Assembly (NCBI GenBank): GCA_022575985.1
Contig: JAKSXM010000231.1
Coordinates: 20,932,501 to 20,996,500, forward strand
Length of the DNA stretch: 64,000 nucleotides
Reading direction: 5' to 3'
Origin: Anagrus nilaparvatae
Lineage: Eukaryota; Arthropoda; Insecta; Hymenoptera; Mymaridae
Numbering within the stretch: the first letter of the stretch is position 1; the number at the start of each line of letters is the position of its first letter. The notes beneath the pieces are model-generated. The model ran no database searches, was not told the DNA's origin, and saw only the letters and a program-made list of their open reading frames with translations. Position numbers and translations under genes: made by a program. Positions 1 through 11,179 of the stretch are shown piece after piece.

Positions 1-1
1 G

Positions 2-598
2 CTGTTCGCCGCAAGAGCCAAGCAGTTCAAAATAAAGCAGATAAGGACTTGCCCTTACACACCAAGGTCAAATCCTGTGGAAAAAATGCACCATACTCTT
101 AGTCAATTCTTGAAAATTTTTGTAAACGACAAAAAGGATGACTGGGATGACTATGTAAAGCTGGCCACATTTTCCTACAACTCCATGGTGCATGAATCCA
201 CTAAAGCAACTCCTTTTGAATTAATGTTTGGACGAATAGCTAGAACTCCGTTTGAAAAAAAAGAACCAGTTGAAAATGAAGGCACTGTAGATGTTTATTT
301 AACTAATCTAATAACAACGTTAAATGAAGTACAAAAAATTGCAAAAGAAAACATCATGAAAGCCAAAGAAAAGTCAAAAGAGCGTTGTGACCAAAATGTG
401 TTAGAACACATTTTTAAAATTGGTGAAAGTGTTTTCTTATTGCAAGGAGGTAAAATAAGTAAATTAAAGGCTCAATATAAAGAGCCATTTGTTGTAATAA
501 ATAATTATAAAACTGGAAATCTAAGAATAAAAACTAGTGGAAATAAATTTAGTTTTGTAAATGGAAATAGGTTACAACATTCATATATTAAGCCTTAA
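2..598 (+). pseudogene. Ty3/gypsy-type integrase, C-terminal part of pol
   Basis: The frame is open from the first bases of the window to the stop at 598, so the gene is cut by the window edge. It reads as the end of a retroelement integrase core. A proline/asparagine stretch leads to NPVEKMHHTL, where the Glu is the last residue of the catalytic DDE triad. The region after it (SYNSMVHESTKATPFELMFGR) is the usual core-to-C-terminus signature of gypsy integrases. A basic C-terminal domain with a GESVFLL beta-strand motif follows. The ATG at 83 is internal and not a start. An envelope-like frame begins 70 bases downstream, so this is the pol-env junction of an env-bearing gypsy (errantivirus-like) element. 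No LTR is visible on this side. Confidence 0.8.
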
Positions 599-667
599 TA
601 TCCTTTAAAATAAAGTAACTAACATAGAAATTAAGTCTAACATTAAAATTTAATTTAAGAAAATATA

Positions 668-2109
668 GTGATAAAAAAAATTGGTTGTTTACAGATGAAT
701 CTGTACGTGTTTTTGGTAACAATCATAATTTCAGGTACCTATGGAGTAGATAAATCAGTAATAGTCTTTGATTATGCTCAACAGTACGACAACATCTATA
801 CTTTTTCCTTATTTAATATTGGGGAATGCCATGTTGCCATGAATCCAAAAGTTTTTGTCGAAAAGACAAAAATAGCATTACTTAATGATTATGCAAAAGT
901 GCATGTTAAATTGTGCAAGGTAGAAGTTACAAGGCAAATAAGTTACTGTGATGCAGGCTGGTATAAGAAAACAAGAATATCAGGAATACCATGAGGAAAA
1001 ATTTCATATATTGAAGACGTAACATGATTACAATGTGACACTTCAAGTTTTCATTTCAGAAATCAAATTTTAGTACCTATTTTAATGCCCAATAATTCTA
1101 GATCAATGCCCGTTTAGTTGGCAGGGCATCGGAGCGACAGAGACATGAACTGTATGAATTGCTATTATTCTGACCCATACGGTACCTGGAGTGAAGTGGT
1201 AGTAGATGGTAGGATAAAAGTTACTTTAGAAGATTATTAAGCCACAGTAGACATCGATAATAACAACGTAATTTTGAATACAGGTTTGAAATGCAAACTA
1301 AATTCAGAACAATGCATGGATCTTTATGGCGGCTATGCATTCTGGAATGCTGCTTCAAGAGATCGTTGCGCAGTTAAGTATTCAAAATTATACGCAGATC
1401 CAGTTGACAAGATAACAGACTTGGAAATTCCAGAACGGCCAGTGTACGCTTTGGAGTCTTCAATAATGTTTGCTTTTACAGCCAAAGGAAAATTTTCGGC
1501 CTGCTCAAATGAATTCACTAGGACGGATGCCCCACGTATTTTTATAGCTGAGATGGAAGACCCTGAATACTTGGAAGTCCACGAGACAATATCACCTGAA
1601 AATTTAGACTCAATGGCTTATATGAACTCAAAATATTTATATGTAGAAAAACATCATAAAATTCAATTAAAAAATTTATATCACGGTGTTATGTTACAGA
1701 AGCCAGCTTCGTATTGCGGTAATATAAACTCTATATGTTTGCTTATAAAAGTTAAGCAAAGTTAAGTGTGGTTGGTATCCGGATGGGTGGTCTCGGAGGT
1801 TCCTATAGAGTTTGTACTGACGTTATACGCTGTCTGGTCAGGTTCGTGTTTTCGACATATTGTTTTAAAAAAAAATCGAACACTATGTAGAAAACATGTA
1901 TCCAGCTGTTCTTGGCAAAAGATTTCTGCAGTTTTCCTGTGTCACGGATATTGTTAATGAATAATTAATGAATATTTAATTATTAGTTGACGGTGTTCGG
2001 GTGAATACAAGTTCAGTTTAACATCATAAAAGTCGGCTGCTCCGCAACTGCCCCAGCACAGGCTTCTCCAAGAAGCTTCTTGGCATACCCTACGTCGGTA
2101 TATGTCAGT

Positions 2110-2140
<31 letters not shown>

Positions 2141-3636
2141 GATTTTTAGAAAAAAAAGTAATAGCTAATGCCTGAAGTCTAGCAATACTAGACCCGGACA
2201 GTTTTGCTTACCAAATTGTTGGAGAGCCAGGTTTTGTCGGATTGTTCTCTGGTGAATCCGTAAACATCGTAAAATGTATCAGCGTACCAGTTAAATATCG
2301 CAAAACAACTTCTTGCTACCAGGAACTTCCAGTGTATAAAGATGATAAAGAGTACTCTATGGCTCCGAGAACACACATATTAACTAAGTCTGGCACCTCT
2401 GTAGAATATAATACTTTGGTACCCAGTATGTTATTTTTAGGTAAAATATGGTTTAAATTTGCACCTGATATTTCTGAAGCCAAGAAGCCTCACGTCTTAC
2501 AGCCAGGCACACAGGTTACCTGGTGGTATGTGGAGCCTAAAAATTTGGCCGAAGCTGGTATCTACACTGCTGATCAGTTGAAGAGTCTTAAAGAATACAT
2601 GAGATTTCTTTTGGAAAAATCTGCAGTATTAAATAGCGTAGCACGAGGCATGATGGATCAAAATATAACTGGAAACAAATTATTTCCAGCATTCTTGCAC
2701 AATAGGAGTTTGATTACTTGGCAACCGCAATGGGATCAATAGCAAGGAAGGAAACACCCAAAGAGTTTGTAAATAGAATGGATTGGGTAAGAATAAAAAA
2801 TCACTTGTAATTATGAAGTAGATTTCAAGGTAGCCAGATTAAACAAGAAAACCTTACGGTTGATGATTAATGTACCAACCATACAAAAAGACGAGTATTC
2901 TCTTTATAAATTACATAGAATGCCATCATTTATAAATATTATAAAGGAATTAATTTTTTTTATACAAGAATATTACATAATAATAATTATTTAGGTGTAG
3001 GCCAATCCGTTCTTTTCTTTCAGATTTTCTTTCTATCTGAACAAGAAAAAGGGAACAATATTGAATGTCGTTCCGAAAATATATACCTATGAACAGCACC
3101 AGTAATAAGTTTAGAAGTCAATTGTGAAACGGAATTATTACTACATGCTACTACTTAATACCATGTCCTGTCCAAGAGAAGAAAATTTTGCACACAAATC
3201 GGTTCTTGACGTCTTTCAGGGAGTACTGTACGCTATGGTAGAAGAAACAAAAGCAAAAATCGAAAGTGTTGGTTAAAGTCAAGAAAAGAAATTATCAGGA
3301 TTTGGGGTAGTTAAATTACTACCATCTTGTGAAATGACTATAGGTAGTTATATTTACAAAGGAAGTGGAAATTTTGAGCTAAAAATAATAACACCAAAAG
3401 GTATAATGTTGATAAAAGATGTAGCTAAATTTATAACTACCACCATAAATTTTCCAACGGCAACACCAATGAAAAAAATATCATGGAGGAAAACTCTAGA
3501 AGAACACAAATTTGAGGTAATATTGGTAATGATGTTTGGCCTAACAATGATAAACTTATCAATTTTAATGGTAAAAATAGTAAAAGGTAATAAAAGGTAT
3601 AACCACTGGAACAACATCCCATGGAAGCCTGCATAG
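668..3636 (+). pseudogene. Broken envelope-like glycoprotein of an endogenous retroelement
   Basis: Four open segments (668-994, 1274-1765, 2242-2742, 3334-3636) lie in env position after the integrase and are separated by stops and frameshifts. The first starts with a hydrophobic signal-peptide-like stretch (VFLVTIIISGTYG). It has a Cys-rich ectodomain pattern: a Cys, a Leu-Leu pair, then Cys and Tyr-Cys. The second segment has regularly spaced cysteines and a conserved-looking NSKYLYVEKH stretch. The third has the PRTHIL stretch. The fourth ends in a transmembrane segment (VILVMMFGLTMINLSILMV) and a short basic tail. The overall pattern resembles the glycoproteins of chuvirus-like negative-strand RNA viruses found captured in arthropod LTR elements. 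That family call is from pattern memory and not from a search. A run of about 24 A with stops at 2115-2140 separates two parts. The copy is clearly non-functional. Confidence 0.55.
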
Positions 3637-3764
3637 ACTCACCCGAGTAATAATTAAAAAGGAAATAAAAGAATAAAATTAGTTATTAAGGTTTAAAATT
3701 CATAAGTTTAAATTTAGTAATGTATAAAATGTTATTGTTGTAGGGAAATCATTTATCAAATATA

Positions 3765-4470
3765 ATGGCAGTTTTTGATTTGCAATTGTTTAAAGAAGCA
3801 GTACCAGGATTATGTACAATATATAACGATAAGAAAAACAATTATCCTTGTAAATTAAACAAATTATTAAAAGCATTACGTCATATTTCAAAAACAGCTT
3901 TACTTAAAAATTTAAATAAACTACTTGTGTCAGGTGACTATGAAATATTTTCAACGCCAGCGGAAATTATGACTCTGCTACTAAGTAAGGATGAAAACCC
4001 AAACCAATGCTTTTAGGTAATATAACGATAACCTTATCAATACTGTCAGAAGCGGTAGAAGAACTAGACAATATTATAGGAAATAAAGGAAGAGAAAGTT
4101 TCAAAGATCAAGCAAAGTGGGTAACGTGGGATCTACTAGAGAGGTATGCATGGGATATACCGGTCTCTGAAAAATGAAATAAGAAAAAATACTTTTACTT
4201 CATCAAAAATAATAATAATAAAGGTTACATAGTTGGCGGGACAAATAAATATTTATGTGTAAATTGTAAAATGGCATTGAATTTAAAAATCTTAAATTGG
4301 AAACTATACCCTATGAGTCACGGTATGGTTTGGAAATACAGGTATCCAGGATGCCTGAGTTGCAGAGCCATATTATTGTCACCAAGAAAAATAAAAAATG
4401 CTATAGATGTTATAAGCAGCATACTAATTATAAAAATGTAATAGAATTAGAAGAGCAATTTATACATTAC
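3765..4470 (+). pseudogene. Unrecognised decayed coding stretch downstream of env
   Basis: An 83-codon frame (3765-4016) begins MAVFDLQLFKEAVPGLC. Beyond its stop, frame 2 continues with protein-like text up to about 4176 (EELDNIIGNKGRESF, then WDLLERYAWDIP). A further piece around 4200-4440 has a CVNC pair and, some 30 residues later, a GCLSC pair, which could bind zinc. I do not recognise the protein. Its position suggests an accessory frame between env and the missing 3' LTR of the same retroelement, or a fragment of an unrelated repeat. Confidence 0.25.
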
Positions 4471-4718
4471 TAATTTGCAGCAAAGTAAAATTTAAATTAC
4501 GTTAAGGAAAACTACACACAGAGCCGTAAACTCGGAAATTTTAAAAACAAAACTCGGATTTAGCGTTATTTCGAGTTTTGAAAGTTCCAAGCGTAAAGAG
4601 AAATGAAAACCTGAATCAGACTATGTCTATGTTTCAGAACTCGCAAGCAAGGTTATTCCGGGTTTGCATCTAGACTTCGAGTTTCAAAACCCTAAAGTAA
4701 TGAACAACTAAGTTTTGA

Positions 4719-5377
4719 AATACAGAATTGGAGAGGGCACTTTGCCAAAACCTAGAATATGCGTAAAACCGGGTTTTGAAATATTAATTTATTAATTTCC
4801 GAATTAAAAAGTATATTTGAAAACTTTGCTAATGAAAATTTATATATACATTTAAATATACATTTATAAATTATCTATATATTTTATTTATGTAAATAGT
4901 TTATTTATTTATATTTATATATTTATATATTTACATTTATGTTTATATTTTATGCATATATATAACCAGTTTTACGCATATCATAGGTTATGGCAAAGCT
5001 CCTAATAAATTGTAATTGTAATTGTAATTTTATATTTATTTGCAATTGAACAATAATTGATACAGTAAATAATTTGTAATAACATTATTAAATAATTTGT
5101 AATTACATAAAACAAAGTAAAATAAAATAATGAATGTTTGTAAATAATGTAACAATAAATGAGTAACATGAAGTAAGTAAGTAATATGTAGATTGATAAG
5201 CATTATCACAGTCATCAATGTTTGCACACATGTTAATAAGGATTAAATAAAAATTTAATTCATACAATAATAGTATTAAGTGTAATAATAATAATAACCT
5301 AAGCATTATAAATAAGTAGGTAATAGTAATGAGTAGTGAATAAGTAAATACGTAAAATTATAGATTAAAATTAAATG
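4719..5377. other. AT-rich stretch with LINE-type tail at 5010-5032
   Basis: There is no gene here. At about 5005-5032 the + strand reads CCTAATAAATTGTAATTGTA followed by one more repeat, which is a polyadenylation-like hexamer running into a short (TTGTAA)n tail. Such tails mark the 3' ends of some LINE families. Its strand is opposite to the LINE at 5378-7612, so it may be a fragment of a second, oppositely oriented LINE. The rest is low-complexity A/T. Confidence 0.35.
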
Positions 5378-7612
5378 TCAGTCTTGCAACACGAGTGGTA
5401 TGTAATTAATATACAAGTAGTATTCAGAGATCCATAGTGAATAGGTATTTATGTAAAGCTGCTTTAAATCCTTCAAGAGATGGTTTAAACCTAACTTCAG
5501 CAGGCAAGGAGTTCCAGAGCTTGGCTCCTTGGTAGCGAAAAGTGCTAATTCCACATTCTTTGGTACTGGGTAGAATGATTTATTTTGTGCGCAGATGATC
5601 ACGAGCATTTTCTTTGGGGACATACTTATTGAAAAAGTCAATAAAGTATGGAGGCTGATGAAATCTGAGAATTTTATAAATGGCTATGGCCATGAAATAA
5701 TGCCTACATGTATCAGTACTTAACCATCCTAACTTACGTCTAAAAGGTGTAATATGCTCATGTTTACGTGTACCGAAGATGTATCTAAGCCCAGGGTTGC
5801 ACAATCTTTGTAATCGTTCCCTCAATTTTCTGCATGCATTTGAATAAATAACTGTGCAGTAATCGAGGTGTGGAATTATTAGTGCCTGTACTAGTCGCGT
5901 ATGTAATGTCTCCGTAGTGCAGTATCGAATAATTCGAAGAGTGTAAAGTACACGATTAACTTTTTTTCAATGTTCGTAGTATGACTGTCCCAGTTGAGTC
6001 TACTGTCAAGTATCGCACCCAGACTTATAACCTCTTCCACAAAAAGAGTGATGATACCATTACCCAAGTCAATTCCTGGTAAATTTAATCTATTAAGACG
6101 ATTTACAAAGGTACTCGTGCCAAAGTAAATTGCTTTCGTCTTTCCCTGATTGAGCCGCAAGCATATGTCTTTTGCCCAATCAGAGACATTACGAGCAGTT
6201 TTCGATAATAAATCAATGGCTTCAGATATCTTATCTGGTGATACCTGACAGTAGACCTGTAACTCGTCAGCATAGAGTATGTGATATACGTTATTAGGTA
6301 GTTGTAATTTAACATCATTAATGTACAGACAGAACAGCAAGGGTCCAAGTACTGACCCCTGAGGTACCCAAAGATTAACATTAAGTGGGTCAGAGCGAGA
6401 TGATTTTGATATAACTTGTAGACTTCTACTCTGTAAGTAGGAACTGATTCACAACAGTGACATCTTGGAGAACCCCAACTATATTAATTTTGTCAACAAT
6501 TTTGATGGTGAAATCATATCGAACGCCTTGCTGAAGTCAAATTGCATTAATAATGTAATCCGTTTTTTATTCATTCCTTGTTGTATGTCATCAGTTAGTT
6601 TAAGTAGTGCTGTTTCTGTGCTACTATATCGTTTAAATCCAGTCTGTAATGGGTCAAGTAAATTATTATTTTTAAAATATGAAGTTATCTGGTCATGCAC
6701 TAGTTTTTCCAAGACTTTGGATAGAAAACAAAGCAGTGCAACTGGTCTAAAGTAAGAGCATGAATAACGTATAGGGGTCTTTTTTATTGCCACAAGTAAT
6801 GATTTCTTCCAGAGTAAAGGAAAAATGCCAGTAGATAGAGATTCATTGACGAGTATTACTAGATAGGGTCCAATTGTAGGCAGAGATTTTACTATTACTT
6901 TTTGTGGTATACCGTCATCACCCGTCGCCTGCGATGAAAAATGGGCTACCGCTAAAATAACATCATTAAGTGAGACTTGGTGCGTTGTTTATCAAATCTT
7001 CACTATTATTGAGATTTTCAGATGACGAATAAGATACATTTGAGAAAAACTTGTTTATTTCATCAGGGGAAAAGCCATGAAGATCTGATTTTGGCTTAGG
7101 AAGTAGCCCTAGATGTCTTAGTTCTCGCCAAATATCTTTGTTGTTTTCTAAGGCATCATTAATGTGCTTCTGATAGAAGGAATTCCGCTCAAATTCAGAT
7201 TGTTTTTCAACTTCACCCGAAAGCTCAATGAGGTTTTCTAAAAGATTAGGATTTTTCGTTCTTAGGTAGCGTTTTTCAATAGCCTTAAGTTTTTTAATAA
7301 GCAGCTTTAACTTACCATTAATCCAAGGCTGCTTGTTTTTTTTAGGATTAATTATTTTGAGGGGAGCCAGCTGATCAATAGCTGTCTGAATATTAGCATT
7401 GAGGTTACTGAGTGCAAGATGTATATCAAAACCAGGATTTTCATACAAAGTCCATTCACAACCCATCAGAATCTCATTGATGTCCTCCGGTGTAATATCA
7501 TTAAACTTTCTGTATGTGAACAGCTCTGAAGGCGGAGGTTGAGGCTTGTAAAGTTCAATTTCCACATCAATGAGATTGTGATGAGAGTGAAATGAAGGTA
7601 CCTTGTTAGCAA
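5378..7612 (-). pseudogene. 5'-truncated Jockey/CR1-like LINE reverse transcriptase
   Basis: Reading on the minus strand, the coding text starts in the last block of the apurinic-type endonuclease (HSHHNLIDVEIEL, where SDH is expected). It continues through the EN-RT linker (7565-6966), the RT palm (SYFRPVALLCFLSKVLEKLV and DFSKAFD, 6793-6479), and the active-site block (6340-5891, YADELQVY). It ends with a C-terminal region to 5378. The family's YADD box is YADE here, so the second catalytic Asp is lost. Several frameshifts and stops also break the frame, so the copy is dead. The 5' end stops abruptly near 7612, as expected for 5' truncation during target-primed insertion. Confidence 0.8.
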
Positions 7613-8018
7613 AAGTTAAAATTTATTATAAAAGTTAATAAATATAAATTATGTTTTTTTTTCTCCAATTATGTTTTTCAGAACTTAGTTTTTCATTACT
7701 TTAGGGTTTTGAAACTCGGAGTCTAGATGCAAACCCGGAATAACCTTGCTTCCGAGTTTTGAAAAATAGAAATAGTCTGATTCAGGTTTTCATTTCTCTT
7801 TACGCTTGGAACTGACTTTTAAAACCCGGAATAACACTAAATCCGAGTTTTGTTTTTAAAAATTCCGAGTTTACGGCTCTGTGTGTAAAATTTTAAGTTA
7901 AATTTAGATTGATTGCAAGAAATTAATTTCAACACAAAATAATTTCTTTTGGCTTTAACTATAAAATTTTTATTTTTTTTCACTTGGTAATTACATAGAT
8001 AAATGAAATAAGTACAAA

Positions 8019-8440
8019 TCAGTCAACTTCATTCATATCACCTGCTAGTAACTCAGGTAGAGGAGCCCAGTGGCCAATCCCCATCTCCCAACGGCATTCA
8101 CGTTCCCATAGCTGTAAACAGAAATAATCAAGAAGAAAAGCTTTAATAAATGAAATAAAATGACGAGGAGGCAAAAATAAAAAAGAAACTTACCAAATCC
8201 CACCACCAATTATCTTCAGGGTGCTGGTAATCGTCGACTTGCCGGAGAACCCATATAAAAGGGTTAGCTCCCAGAAAAAATGCTCTTATAAGAGGATAAT
8301 CCCTTAAAAAGAAAAATATATATATATTTAAAATAAAATAATAAATTAAAAATAATATTATAAAATAAAATATTTTTTTTAAGACTGAAGAACGAAAATT
8401 ATCAATCACTTACCACAAGTTTTTTTTAGAGGAGCGAGGG
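8019..8440 (-). CDS. 3' exons of an unrecognised spliced gene (Trp-rich C-terminus)
   Basis: On the minus strand three segments join cleanly. A short piece ends at 8414 with donor GTAAGT. A 109-base exon spans 8302-8194 (acceptor TTTTTAAG, donor GTAAGT). A last exon spans 8111-8019 (acceptor TTTACAG, stop TGA). The phases agree at both junctions. The joined C-terminus has a run NWWWDL, then WERECRWEMG, and ends with an acidic tail. Both introns are short (82 and 111 bases), which is typical of insect genes. The 5' start is not visible because a stop lies just upstream of the first piece, and I do not recognise the family. It could be a host gene end or a gene carried by a repeat. Confidence 0.4.
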
Positions 8441-8461
8441 TATTACGATGAGGTTAAGGCC

Positions 8462-9142
8462 AGCTGACATAAATATTTTACATTAAGTTATTTTTGTAAA
8501 AATATAGAAAGTCAGTTAATACAGGATCAATTCTTATGCTAATTTAATCTGCTGATTAAGTCAACAAAGATTTCGCAGAAGCAATTCTTATTAAAGGATA
8601 AGGAGAGACGCTTCGAAATTTTGGACAGTTGGCTTATCCCTCTTAATTAAATTAACAAAATTACAATCAAAAAGTCAATCATCGATTAATATAAATATAA
8701 AAAGTTTTGGTCATCTCGTTCCCTCTTGTCGATCAAACTTGTAATAGTAAATGCCAGTTTCTTATAATTATTAAATTATAAACGCTCGAATTTATTTAAA
8801 GTTTAACTTTATTTAAAATAATTCACGGTTAGTAAATGTTTTTGCATAATACTTATTTAGTAATATTTGCAATACTTGTAATTAGTTTAATAAGTTTTTA
8901 TTATATTTGTTACTACCAATAAAAATAATCGTATGTTTATCGGGTTTTGGTATCTTAATTAAATCCAAACCTTTTCTCCACTATCAAAATAAAATAACAA
9001 ATTTGCTAATTCAATACATAGAAACAAGCCTTCTTGGGTACTAGTGACTATTTAAGTTGCAAGTACAAAAGTAGGCAAATATAAATAAGTAAAAGTTACG
9101 AAAATATAATATAGTACGCGTGAGTATTAACAGAAAAAATAT
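8462..9142. other. AT-rich spacer with no recognisable gene
   Basis: I see no coding frame, RNA gene or strong repeat structure here. It separates the Trp-rich exons from the 1-kb foldback. Confidence 0.4.
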
Positions 9143-10190
9143 ATATGGGCGATTATTTCTCAACCCGGCCACCCCCCTCTGTCCAAAAATGGTGGCAATT
9201 TAAAAAGATTTTGGTTTTCTCAAATTGACTGGAAAAGGGTCTAGTTATTTATTCTCATTGGCCTTTTCAACTCGGTAAATCTACTGTGCCCATTTTAGGC
9301 ACTGAGCGGCGGCAGGTCGACATTTTAAAAATAGAAAAATTGAAATAAAAGTAGATTAACAGTAAGTTTTTTGAAATTTTTTTCTCTCAAAAGTTGTTAT
9401 TTATTAAAACAAAGAAAATGAGATCACTTGTGTGGTAATTGGTTGATTTCTTAAAAAGTTTTGTGGGTGCTATGTAGTTTTTAAAAATGGGTAAAAAACG
9501 GCTACTTTGACTGATGATATCTCTGAACCTATATATCCAAAATAAAAAAGTTTTAGTGCAAAATGGTAGTCTTTTGATACATAATAAGTGTGCCAAATAT
9601 CAAGGGATTTGGTTGAGTAGTTTCGGATTTAGCAATTTTCGGGTATTAATTCTCTTAAAAAAATGGGTCAAAATTTGTCTCAGAATTACCCTTAAAATTG
9701 CTAAATCCGAAACTGCTCAATCAAATCCCTTGATATTTGGCACACTGATTATGTATCAAAAGACTACCATTTTGCACTAAAACTTTTTTATTTTGGATAT
9801 GTAGGTTCAGAGATATCATCAGTCAAAGTAGCCGTTTTTTACCCATTTTTAAAAACTACATAGCACCCACAAAACTTTTTAAGAAATAAACCAATTACCA
9901 CGCAAGTGGTCTCATTATTTTTGTTTTAATAAATAACAACTTTTAAGAGAAAAAAATTTCAAAAAACTTACCGTTAATCTACTTTTATTTCAATTTTTCT
10001 GTTTTTAAAATGTCGACCTGCCACCGCTCAGTGCCTAAAATGGGCACAGTAGATTTACAGAGTTGAGAAGGCCAATGAGAATAAAAAACTAGACCCTTTT
10101 CCAGTCAATTTGAGAAAACCAAAATCTTTTTAAGTTGCCACCATTTTTGGACAGAGGGGGGTGGCCGGGTTGAGAAATAATCGCCCATAT
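9143..10190. mobile_element. Near-perfect 1-kb foldback (hairpin) element
   Basis: Bases 9143-9636 and 9692-10190 are reverse complements with only scattered mismatches, and about 55 bases of loop lie between them. The outer ends read ATATGGGCGATTATTT and its complement. Removing ATAT from both sides gives termini GGGCGATT...AATCGCCC flanked by a possible 4-bp ATAT duplication. The arms contain an 8-C run and no coding capacity. It abuts the left end of the 10191-19129 element exactly, so it inserted at or beside that terminus. The family is unknown. Confidence 0.8.
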
Positions 10191-10218
10191 GTTACCGCTA
10201 AAGTACTGAATTCCCTTA

Positions 10219-10436
10219 TTATATATATAACCTAGGTAATATATATAATAACGAGTGCTGGTAGGTAAAATATTAAACTAAAACTGAATTTAATATATTA
10301 CCTAGGTTTTATATATAATATCGTTCTATTTAATATATTACCTAAGTGGCACCCGTTAATATATTAAATTCAGTTTTAGTTTAATATTTTACCTACCAGC
10401 ACTCGTTATTATATATATTACCTAGGTTAATTTATA
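10219..10436. repeat. Inverted repeat with ACCTAGGT/TTAATATATTA words
   Basis: The block AGTGCTGGTAGGTAAAATAT with its flanks (about 10224-10295) returns inverted at about 10358-10428. It is bordered by the palindrome ACCTAGGT and AT-repeats. Related words recur at 11062, 11098, 11160 and 19086. They may be transposase-binding sites or sites favouring cruciform formation. Confidence 0.7.
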
Positions 10437-10466
10437 GAATTTATTAATTTACAACCAATCCTTTTT

Positions 10467-10949
10467 TCACGCACCCTTTTTTTTCTGACAAACTTCGCAT
10501 AAATTTAAAAATAAATTAATTTCTTTTTGTTTGATGTTTTTGTATTGCCTTTTTAATTCTTTTATCATTCGATCATGACCACCATGGCCGATATTTATAT
10601 GGGCTTCATACAATTTGTCAAAAAGATCTTCTACTGAACAATAATATTTTATGTCAGGATTCTTGTCAGAAAGAGGAAGTATTAATTTTTCTACTCCATT
10701 TGAACTTAAAACATCATAATGTTGTAACAAATAATAATCAGAAGGCTGTTTCTTATAATCGCTATTTTTACATTCTTTAACTTTATTGATTATTTCTTCA
10801 GTTTTACTTTTTGAAAAATAATACGTATTTTTTGAATTTTTATCAATTAAATTATCAAGCTTTTCGTAAAATCTTTCTTTGAAAATTATTTTTTTATCAA
10901 CGTCCATAGCACTCGTTATTTTTGTAATATTATAACTCAAAATTTTCAA
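10467..10949 (-). pseudogene. Integrase zinc-binding (H2C2) fragment, Ginger/KRBA2-like
   Basis: A 160-codon frame. The C-terminal third has the integrase HHCC finger: a His-x3-His type pair in EAHINIGHGGHDRMIKEL, then CEVCQKK about 30 residues later. The N-terminal part has no motif I can assign. In related proteins the DDE core follows directly after the Cys pair, but here a stop comes within about four residues. The gene is therefore truncated or frameshifted in the A-run that encodes the lysines. This type of integrase occurs in gypsy elements, Ginger DNA transposons and host proteins derived from them. The surrounding TIR context favours a DNA transposon. Confidence 0.6.
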
Positions 10950-11179
10950 ATATGTATTACTTTTTCAACTTGTAAAGCTAAACTGAGCGCCGTCTGTTTA
11001 TTTATTAATACTTGAAAAATTCATCTATTCAATAAATTAGCGGGTAATAAACTCGAGTTTAATATATTACCTAACGCTGTCTCGATATTATATATAAAAC
11101 CTAGGTAATATATTAAATTGAGATTTATTTAATAAATTAACGTATCAGTTTTGGAGTTTTTCGTTAATATATATATTAC

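Larger units (their letters stand above)
4514..7887. mobile_element. Long-TIR DNA element carrying a LINE insertion
   Basis: Bases 4514-4719 and 7687-7887 are inverted copies of each other (ACACACAGAGCCGTAAACTC at the outer ends, a few mismatches and small indels). The arms are rich in a repeated AACTCGG / CCGAGTTTT word, which looks like a set of subterminal binding sites. No transposase of its own is visible. The interior is dominated by a LINE in reverse orientation plus AT-rich sequence at 4720-5380. I could not find a clear target-site duplication. Confidence 0.7.

Noticed and set aside
5036..5306. Minus-strand frames rich in Leu/Tyr/Phe
   Set aside because: Low-complexity A/T text beyond the end of the LINE coding region.
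9387..9780. Frames inside the foldback arms
   Set aside because: The two arms give mirror frames with no conserved motif.
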